Source of the DNA: JBCCHY01 sp039028495
GTDB lineage: Bacteria > Patescibacteriota > Saccharimonadia > Saccharimonadales > VXPC01
Assembly: GCA_039028495.1 (NCBI GenBank)
Contig: JBCCHY010000031.1
Location: forward strand, 1 to 11,805
Direction of reading: 5' to 3'
Length of the DNA stretch: 11,805 nucleotides
Below, in pieces: positions 6,771 through 11,805 of this stretch. Below the pieces are notes generated by a model that saw only the letters and a list, made by a program, of their open reading frames with translations, ran no database searches and was not told the DNA's origin. Position 1 is the stretch's first letter, and the number at the start of each line of letters is the position of its first letter. The position numbers were made by a program, and so were the translations under genes.

Positions 6771-7327
6771 CTGAAGCCTTTGCGGGCAAGATATGCGATG
6801 AGTTTTTGTTCATCTGGGTATTTGCGCCGTAAATTCTTCTTGTCAATGAGCTGCGTCAGAACACGGGTATCGCTACTATCATGATCATCTATTACTGTAT
6901 CTACGACAGATCTCGGGACGCCCTTTTTGGCTAACTCAGCACGTATTTCACGCTCACTTTTTAGTTTTGAGCGGCGGCGTCCATCCACCCAGAAACGTGC
7001 AAAGGCCTCGTCGTCCAGGTATTTCTCTAATCTAGAAAATACATAGTCTGATTCGTCTTGGTCGTAACCTTTCCGCTTGAGATAGTCTGTTAGTTCACGT
7101 GTTGAGCGTGGCCTGAGGACTAGCCAATCCAGCGCCTTAGCATGCATCTTGCCGAGCTCTGATTGTTTTTTTAGCCTGTTGGCTTCATGCTCTGCGAGTT
7201 CCTGTCCTCGTTTTATTTTTAAATCAACTATTTGGTTGATATGTAGTCCACACCAGAATGATCCATCGATATAGATGCTAACTCTTTCGGGATTTTTAAT
7301 CTGAGATTTTATGTCGGTAACGATCAC
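6731..7327 (-). CDS. recX: RecX, regulator of RecA
   Basis: RecX binds along the RecA filament and limits or modulates its recombinase and co-protease activity. The 198-residue protein has the Gram-positive-style N-terminal module (RVSIYIDGSFWCGLHIN, then a segment to about 47) and tandem three-helix RecX repeats: ALDWLVLRPRSTRELTDYLKRKG, LEKYLDDEAFARFWVDGRRR with KSEREIRAELAKKGV, and a last one ending LIAYLARKGFSYSTITEAL. It starts with GTG at 7327, fixed by AGGAG (7334-7338) six bases upstream; this site overlaps the stop codon of the preceding membrane-protein gene, so translation is probably coupled. It is the last gene of the recA unit and ends in TGA inside the convergent PRC-barrel gene. 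Confidence 0.93.
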   Translation of the reverse strand: MIVTDIKSQIKNPERVSIYIDGSFWCGLHINQIVDLKIKRGQELAEHEANRLKKQSELGKMHAKALDWLVLRPRSTRELTDYLKRKGYDQDESDYVFSRLEKYLDDEAFARFWVDGRRRSKLKSEREIRAELAKKGVPRSVVDTVIDDHDSSDTRVLTQLIDKKNLRRKYPDEQKLIAYLARKGFSYSTITEALAAED

Positions 7328-7336
7328 CTGAGACTC

Positions 7337-7783
7337 CTATACCACAGAATATAGAACATATGCAGCTGCAATCCCGTAGACAATATCTACTACGATAGCT
7401 TTCGGTGATTCAAATTGCTGGATATTCTTGAGAAACTTCAGTACTAGATTTCTATATGGTTTGTCCTCAAACCGGCCGGTTCGAAACATATGTATCCAGA
7501 TAAAGTCTGGGCTGGCAGCTATAACAGCAAAGACAATCAGCTCTACTCGTCCCGTAAAAGCAAGTAAGGACAAGAGCAAGGCTACAAAAGCTGCATCAAA
7601 CACCATAACGAACCAGAATGACGTAAATGTCTTACGCAGGCGTTCACGCGCACCCTCAAAACCATAGTGCGGCATAACATCGAGTACTATGTGTGACAGT
7701 AGTGCAGCAGGTGCCGCTATCCAGTAGCTCGAAACTGTAGCACCAATAATTGCGCCCGTTAGCATATGATTAGTTAGTGTCAT
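7337..7783 (-). CDS. small membrane protein resembling YdjM/DUF457 metal-dependent hydrolases
   Basis: The 148-residue protein has several hydrophobic segments (about 8-18, 21-37, 54-76, 80-96, 129-147). His6 in TNHMLTG, then LLSHIVLDVMPHYG at 29-41 with His31, Asp35 and His39, and SPDFIWIH with Asp93 near a membrane boundary resemble the His/Asp pattern of the YdjM/DUF457 family of membrane-bound, putatively metal-dependent hydrolases. Family activity is poorly defined; E. coli YdjM is a LexA-regulated inner-membrane protein, which makes its place between recA and recX suggestive. No LexA box was recognised near recA. The gene is 34 bases after the hydrolase gene and 9 bases before recX. The membrane nature is clear; the family call is moderate. 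Confidence 0.65.
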   Translation of the reverse strand: MTLTNHMLTGAIIGATVSSYWIAAPAALLSHIVLDVMPHYGFEGARERLRKTFTSFWFVMVFDAAFVALLLSLLAFTGRVELIVFAVIAASPDFIWIHMFRTGRFEDKPYRNLVLKFLKNIQQFESPKAIVVDIVYGIAAAYVLYSVV

Positions 7784-7817
7784 AATCAGATTCTACCATT
7801 ACTTACGCGGCCAATCG

Positions 7818-8405
7818 CTAGACTATAGAATGCTTTTTAAGCAGGTCGATGAGACCAGGGAAGGTTTTGCTGTACTCCTCCAGCGGGTTTGGTGTGAAAT
7901 GTCGGTGCCCAGAGTAACTTATGAGCTCTGCATCTAGTAATTCCGCGATCTCCATGCCCTGAGCAAAAGGACAGTAAGGATCATCATCACTATGCAGTAG
8001 TATTTTATGTGTAGCCTTTGACTTCATAGTATCCCAACTGTAGTTACCATGACCGTGAATCGGTCCGAACTTTTCTGGATGCTCGGATAGTACATCGGCT
8101 CCCTCTAAGTGTAACCAGGGCGCTATCAAGACTGCTCCATGGACCTTGTCTGCACGGCCATCATGCAATAAGTTCATGACCTCGACCGCACCTGATGAAT
8201 GCCCGATGATAACACCCCCGCTCGGATAGAGACTGTTCTCAAAAATGAAATCATTATATTTCTTCCGGTCTGGTACATCGCAGTCGGGCAGCTGCGGGCA
8301 AGCGACGTCATAACCTAGCTGTTCTAGCTGCTTGGTGAGCCAGGGTAGCCAGTTTTTGTCCGGACTATCATCAGTCCCGTGAAGCAGAAGTACCTTCTTG
8401 CTCAT
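7818..8405 (-). CDS. RBBP9/YdeN-type alpha/beta serine hydrolase
   Basis: The 195 residues fit a compact alpha/beta hydrolase. VLLLHGTDDSPDKNWLPWL is the oxyanion-side loop typical of RBBP9/YdeN proteins. The nucleophile elbow is GHSSG with Ser70, the acid is in SDDDPYCP (Asp142 likely), and the base is in GHRHF (His169 likely), so a full catalytic triad is present. There is no signal peptide, so it is cytosolic. Substrates of the family are mostly unknown; esterase-like activity is the safe inference. Only 4 bases separate its ATG from the recA stop codon and there is no clear ribosome site, so it is probably co-transcribed and perhaps translated by reinitiation. A link to DNA repair is suggested by position only. 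Confidence 0.85.
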   Translation of the reverse strand: MSKKVLLLHGTDDSPDKNWLPWLTKQLEQLGYDVACPQLPDCDVPDRKKYNDFIFENSLYPSGGVIIGHSSGAVEVMNLLHDGRADKVHGAVLIAPWLHLEGADVLSEHPEKFGPIHGHGNYSWDTMKSKATHKILLHSDDDPYCPFAQGMEIAELLDAELISYSGHRHFTPNPLEEYSKTFPGLIDLLKKHSIV

Positions 8406-8409
8406 AGAG

Positions 8410-9438
8410 CTATTCTTTGTCTCTTGGTGGCTGGGTGGTATCGCTTGAGCGAACTTTCTTTTCGATTTCGGCCATGACTTTTGGATTGTCGGTCAGGTAT
8501 TGTTTGGCGGCTTCGCGACCCTGAGCTATTTTGTCTGGCCCGTATGAATACCAGGCACCGGCTTTTTCAACAATAGCTTTTTCTGTCGCTAGATCGATGA
8601 CGTCACCTTCGCGGCTAATACCTTGGTTATACATGATGTCGAATTCAGCAATTCGAAATGGTGGGGCAATTTTGTTTTTAACCACCTTTACCTTTGTCCG
8701 GTTGCCGATCACATCGTCGCCAACTTTTATCTGACCGATGCGGCGGATATCCATACGCACACTTGAGTAGAATTTCAGCGCATTACCACCTGTTGTTGTC
8801 TCTGGGTTACCAAACATAACACCAATTTTCATACGCAGCTGGTTGATGAATATGACCGTACACTTGCTCTTGTTAATGATACCTGTGAGCTTGCGAAGCG
8901 CCTGACTCATGAGCCGTGCCTGAAGTCCCATGTGACTATCACCCATGTCACCATCAATCTCTGCTTGAGGAGTAAGTGCTGCGACCGAGTCAACAACGAC
9001 CATGTCTACTGCGCCTGAGCGCACTAGTGTCTCGGTTATCTCCAGTGCCTGTTCGCCATTATCTGGTTGAGAAAGCAGTAAGTCGTCTGTGTTCACGCCA
9101 ATCTTTTTTGCATATTCTGGGTCTAGTGCATGTTCCGCGTCTATAAACGCAGCTGTCCCACCTGCCTTTTGCAGCTCGGCAACTGCATGGAGGGTTAGGG
9201 TGGTCTTACCTGAGCTTTCAGGTCCGTATATCTCTATGATACGACCTTTTGGGATACCACCACCGAGTGCCATATCGAGGCTGATCGATCCAGTGCTTGT
9301 CGTTTCAACAGCTACCTTTTGCTCCTCACCGAGACGCATGATACTGCCTTTGCCAAACTGCTTTTCAATCTGCTCTAGTGCTACACCTAGTGCTTTAGTT
9401 TTGCCTTTGTCTTCTGCATCAGTCTTTTTTGTGGCCAC
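8410..9438 (-). CDS. recA: RecA recombinase
   Basis: RecA forms ATP-dependent filaments on single-stranded DNA for strand exchange and repair. The 342-residue length is normal. Visible features: N-terminal helix ALEQIEKQFGKGSIMRLG (about 21-37), Walker A GPESSGKT at 72-79, catalytic Glu102 in the AEHALDP segment, Walker B VVVD at 147-150, the L1 region around DSHMGLQARLMSQALRK, the FINQLR strand and the L2 segment NPETTTGGNAL at 211-221. The C-terminal tail is short and charged. Translation starts at GTG (9438), fixed by GGAGGG at 9443-9448 a few bases upstream. It heads a tight unit with the hydrolase, membrane protein and recX, and diverges from pilB across 99 bases. No intein or truncation was seen. 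Confidence 0.98.
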   Translation of the reverse strand: MATKKTDAEDKGKTKALGVALEQIEKQFGKGSIMRLGEEQKVAVETTSTGSISLDMALGGGIPKGRIIEIYGPESSGKTTLTLHAVAELQKAGGTAAFIDAEHALDPEYAKKIGVNTDDLLLSQPDNGEQALEITETLVRSGAVDMVVVDSVAALTPQAEIDGDMGDSHMGLQARLMSQALRKLTGIINKSKCTVIFINQLRMKIGVMFGNPETTTGGNALKFYSSVRMDIRRIGQIKVGDDVIGNRTKVKVVKNKIAPPFRIAEFDIMYNQGISREGDVIDLATEKAIVEKAGAWYSYGPDKIAQGREAAKQYLTDNPKVMAEIEKKVRSSDTTQPPRDKE

Positions 9439-9464
9439 GATACCCTCCGTAGTTATTAGGGCAT

Positions 9465-9470
9465 ATTATA
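9465..9470 (-). promoter_or_regulatory. -10 element of recA
   Basis: On the minus strand this is a perfect TATAAT, 26 bases before the GTG start, leaving a leader of about 20 bases that contains the GGAGGG ribosome site. The 17-base-spaced -35 position reads ACCTAT, a poor match, so an activator or weak promoter is possible. No LexA/SOS box of the E. coli or Bacillus type was recognised nearby. Confidence 0.6.
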
Positions 9471-9494
9471 AACCAATTTGTATACTCATAGGTG

Positions 9495-9523
9495 TTGTTT
9501 AATCGACTAGTAAAACCTATACT
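9495..9523 (+). promoter_or_regulatory. promoter of pilB
   Basis: TTGTTT (9495-9500) and TATACT (9518-9523) are separated by exactly 17 bases. The expected start point near 9530 leaves a leader of about 8 bases before the ATG at 9538, with no Shine-Dalgarno site. The -10 overlaps ACCTAT (9515-9520), which is an inverted copy of ATAGGT at 9488-9493 near the divergent recA -35 region. Confidence 0.55.
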
Positions 9524-9537
9524 AAGCGTAACTATTT

Positions 9538-11286
9538 ATGAAAATAACCGACAAAACCGTCGAGCAACTGCTAAAAAGCGCCAAAATCGCTACCGCGGAC
9601 AAGCTCAAACCGATTAAAGACCAGGCTATCGCCGACAAAGTCACTCTTACCGAAGCTGTCGTCAAGGCAAATCTAATCACAGAGGTTGAGTTAACAAAGC
9701 TCTTTGCTAAAGAAATAGGGATTGAATTTACAGAGATAAACGTCAAAGAGCTCAACATAGAGGTTGCTAAACAAATCCCCGAAAAAATAGCCCGCCTTTA
9801 CAACATCATCTTGCTCGAGGATGACTATGACAACGGCATAAAACATATCGCCATGGAGGATCCGGATGATCTCCAAGCACTTGATGTCATAAAGAAAATG
9901 TTCCCAGGCGAAGTCAAAATCTACATTGCTGCAAAATTCAACATACTGAGCGCGCTTGACCAATACCGTGGAGAGATTACATCCGAGATCACTAACCTGA
10001 CTGAAGGTGACGAGGAAGAAGAGGAAGAAGACGTCGAGGTCGATGTTGTCTCCGAAAACTCACCGATTGCTCAAACAGTGAACCTCATTGTCGAATACGC
10101 CATCAAGAACGGTGCTAGTGATATTCACATCGAACCGCGCGAGAAATTCGTCCAGATTAGATACCGTATCGACGGCGTCTTGCGAGAAGCCAACAAGCTC
10201 CCTAGAAAAACCCTCAATGCACTCGTATCCAGAATCAAGATCCTCAGTAGCCTCAAGATCGATGAGCGGCGTGCCCCACAAGACGGTAGGTTCAAAATCA
10301 ATATGAACGGACGAGTATTTGCATTTCGTGTCAGCACCCTACCAATTACTAATGGCGAAAAGGTCGTTATGCGTGTTCTTGACGAGTCAACAGAACCGCT
10401 AACTCTAGAGCAGCTAGGTTTCTGGGGTAAAGCAAAAAAAGACATCAACGACGCTAGCGCCCAACCACACGGAATGATTCTTGTTACAGGCCCAACAGGC
10501 TCCGGTAAATCAACAACCCTGCAGAGCACGCTCAACATTCTTAACTCGCCAGAAGTAAACATCAGTACGATCGAGGATCCGGTTGAATACAAACTAGAAG
10601 GTGTCAATCAAACACAGGCCAATCCCGTCGCCGGCATGACCTTTGCGGCCGGATTGAGGGCCCTGCTCAGACAAGACCCCAACATAATTATGGTTGGTGA
10701 GATACGTGACGGAGAAACAGCTGGTCTAGGTGTGCAGGCAGCACTGACTGGTCACCTGGTGTTCTCAACACTCCACACCAATAACGCAGCGACCTGTCTC
10801 CCCCGGCTGCTCGAGATGGGTATCGAACCCTTCCTAATTGCTTCTGTTATACGCGTAGTTCTGGGTCAACGTCTCGTACGCCGTATAGTTATGGAAGACG
10901 CCGAAAGCTACGAGCCAAGTGCAGACGAGCTAAAAGAAATCGAAAAATCATTTGGTATCAGCGGCAAAGCGCAATGGGCACAGGTTCTCAAGCTTGTTAA
11001 CGAAGCGCAGGCCGAAATGGGACTAGAAAAATCTAACAAGGTCGTCTTCTATAGACCAAAATCCGACCTAAAAGACCGCTCTGGCTACAAAGGCCGAATG
11101 GGTATCTATGAGGTGCTTAAAAACACGGAATCTATCCAGAAACTGATCATTGCCAACGCGACAAGTGATGAAATCCAAAATCAGGCCATCAAAGAGGGCA
11201 TGATAACCATGCAGCTCGACGGGCTGATAAAGGCCATGCTCGGCTTTACATCACTAGAAGAAATACTAAGAGTAACAAGAGAGTAG
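9538..11286 (+). CDS. pilB: PilB/GspE-type type IV pilus assembly ATPase
   Basis: PilB is the cytosolic hexameric ATPase that powers pilus extension. The 582-residue protein has an N-terminal MshEN/T2SSE-N-like domain (about 5-145), an acidic linker (EGDEEEEEEDVEVDV from 157), and the catalytic core from about 175: ASDIHIEP at 193-200, arginine-finger region RYRIDG and DERRAPQDGRF, Walker A GPTGSGKST at 318-326, Asp box TIEDPVEY at 344-351, Walker B-like IIMVGEIRDGET at 383-394 and His box GHLVFSTLHTNNA at 405-417. GYKGRMGIYEVL at 516-527 is the usual C-terminal motif. The zinc tetracysteine motif normally between about 450 and 515 is absent; Cys420 is the only cysteine in the protein, and this region is an extended charged segment. 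No ribosome site precedes the ATG. pilC starts 12 bases downstream. Confidence 0.95.
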   Translation: MKITDKTVEQLLKSAKIATADKLKPIKDQAIADKVTLTEAVVKANLITEVELTKLFAKEIGIEFTEINVKELNIEVAKQIPEKIARLYNIILLEDDYDNGIKHIAMEDPDDLQALDVIKKMFPGEVKIYIAAKFNILSALDQYRGEITSEITNLTEGDEEEEEEDVEVDVVSENSPIAQTVNLIVEYAIKNGASDIHIEPREKFVQIRYRIDGVLREANKLPRKTLNALVSRIKILSSLKIDERRAPQDGRFKINMNGRVFAFRVSTLPITNGEKVVMRVLDESTEPLTLEQLGFWGKAKKDINDASAQPHGMILVTGPTGSGKSTTLQSTLNILNSPEVNISTIEDPVEYKLEGVNQTQANPVAGMTFAAGLRALLRQDPNIIMVGEIRDGETAGLGVQAALTGHLVFSTLHTNNAATCLPRLLEMGIEPFLIASVIRVVLGQRLVRRIVMEDAESYEPSADELKEIEKSFGISGKAQWAQVLKLVNEAQAEMGLEKSNKVVFYRPKSDLKDRSGYKGRMGIYEVLKNTESIQKLIIANATSDEIQNQAIKEGMITMQLDGLIKAMLGFTSLEEILRVTRE

Positions 11287-11298
11287 TGGGATTTCAGG

Positions 11299-11805
11299 GT
11301 GGCAACTTTTAAATACGTAGCGCTGACGAAAGACAACAAGAAGGTGTCCGGTACGACCGAGGCAAAAAATGAGGCGCAAATAACCGAGCTGCTAACTAGA
11401 CAGGATCTACGCGTTCTCAGCGTTACTAAGGAAGGCGGATTTTCTCTTTCTAACCTAAACGAAATCAACATAGGCAGCAATAACCCAAAGCTTGAAGATA
11501 TCGTTGTCTTCACCCGTCAGCTAGCAACGATGATTAACGCCGGAGTGCCACTAGTTAGATCACTTGCCACTATGCTAGAGCAGACGGAGCATCCTGGGTT
11601 TAAAAAGATCATTGCCGAGATAAGCAAAGATGTTGAGAGTGGCATGGCTTTTGCAGACGCTCTTGAGAAACATGACCAGATATTTTCACCCATATATATA
11701 AACATGGTCAAGGCCTTTGAACTTTTTGCGAATAGCAGAGTCTTTTTCCTGCTGCTCAGCCAGCTTACGCAGAATTTCGTCCAGGATACCACCAGCTTCA
11801 CCGGC
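11299..11805 (+). CDS. pilC: PilC/GspF-type pilus platform protein, 5' part only, disrupted near 11713
   Basis: PilC is the inner-membrane platform of the type IV pilus, binding PilB. The start is GTG at 11299 with GTGGGA about 8 bases upstream, 12 bases after the pilB stop. Residues 1-139 are normal: MATFKYVALTKDNKKVSGT with the typical N-terminal signature, then the first T2SSF domain with VVFTRQLATMINAGVPLVRSL at 69-89, SGMAFADAL at 114-122 and SPIYINMVKA at 130-139. The family continues GEAGG..., but the + strand here encodes FELFANSRVFFLLL..., unlike PilC. The reverse complement of 11716-11805 supplies the missing residues, so the reading frame from 140 onward is not genuine in this orientation. 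The frame stays open to the edge only by chance. Confidence 0.9.
   Translation, partial: MATFKYVALTKDNKKVSGTTEAKNEAQITELLTRQDLRVLSVTKEGGFSLSNLNEINIGSNNPKLEDIVVFTRQLATMINAGVPLVRSLATMLEQTEHPGFKKIIAEISKDVESGMAFADALEKHDQIFSPIYINMVKAFELFANSRVFFLLLSQLTQNFVQDTTSFTG
11713..11805 (-). other. inverted fragment of pilC at the window edge
   Basis: Read on the minus strand from 11805, this stretch encodes AGEAGGILDEILRKL followed by AEQQEKDSAIRKKFK, the expected PilC continuation after MVKA at residue 139. Turning the segment around in place restores one in-frame gene. The left junction is the palindrome GGCC (11712-11715), and the native downstream sequence also appears to carry GGCC after the KKFK codons. 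A fold-back or chimeric read joined by a contig assembler is the simplest explanation; a true small inversion is possible. Confidence 0.9.

Noticed and set aside
9439..9537. LexA/SOS operator in front of recA.
   Set aside because: No match to the E. coli or Bacillus SOS box consensus was seen; the only symmetry is the short ATAGGT/ACCTAT repeat.
10125..10607. 160-codon open frame on the minus strand inside pilB.
   Set aside because: It lies over the Walker A and Asp-box coding region of a clearly real gene, and has no recognisable motif or ribosome site.
11517..11801. Minus-strand open frame at the right edge.
   Set aside because: It is in a different frame from the inverted PilC segment and is a shadow of pilC; only the frame read from 11805 carries PilC residues.

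Overview
The window looks like chromosomal DNA of a small-genome bacterium of the Candidate Phyla Radiation (Patescibacteria), most probably Candidatus Saccharibacteria. This rests on the gene set (RNase Y, a YmdB-type phosphoesterase, a very short TsaB, RecA/RecX, type IV pilus PilB/PilC, lamin-tail-domain surface protein, PRC-barrel protein), tight packing with overlapping genes, and clear Shine-Dalgarno sites on some genes but not others. TGA is used as a stop (recX, the lamin-tail gene), so this is the standard bacterial code and not the recoded TGA of Gracilibacteria/Absconditabacteria. The phylum is inferred from recognition only; no database search was possible.

Layout. 1-714 (-): a YmdB-like metallophosphoesterase, cut by the window edge. 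764-1408 (+): an unrecognised secreted protein, followed by hairpins at 1546-1574 and 1628-1655. 1657-6069 (-): a run transcribed in the order lamin-tail surface protein, tsaE, tsaB, then a 148-base gap and rny. 6201-6770 (+): a double PRC-barrel protein whose 3' end overlaps recX. 6731-9438 (-): recA, an RBBP9/YdeN-type serine hydrolase, a small YdjM-like membrane protein, and recX. 9538 to the window end (+): pilB and the start of pilC, diverging from recA. No gene-free stretch exceeds 300 bases; the largest gap is 1409-1656. I saw no tRNA, rRNA, CRISPR array, insertion sequence or integrase.

How the genes fit together. RecA and its modulator RecX share one tight transcription unit with two small genes of unknown role. 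TsaE and TsaB belong to the t6A37 tRNA-modification complex and are translationally interlocked with each other and with the surface-protein gene upstream. RNase Y and YmdB are neighbours in Firmicutes; here they stay on one strand but an unknown secreted-protein gene lies between them in the opposite direction. PilB and PilC are the assembly ATPase and platform protein of a type IV pilus.

The most striking observation is at the right edge. The pilC reading frame is normal up to about 11715, after which the + strand stops resembling PilC, while the reverse complement of 11716-11805 encodes exactly the next 30 residues expected of PilC. The last ~90 bases are therefore inverted in place. A fold-back, chimera or assembly error is the likeliest cause; a real inversion is the alternative. 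Other points worth checking are a YmdB homologue whose GNH-motif histidine is tryptophan, a PilB without its tetracysteine zinc motif, and a TsaB reduced to 130 residues that keeps both ends of the family pattern.
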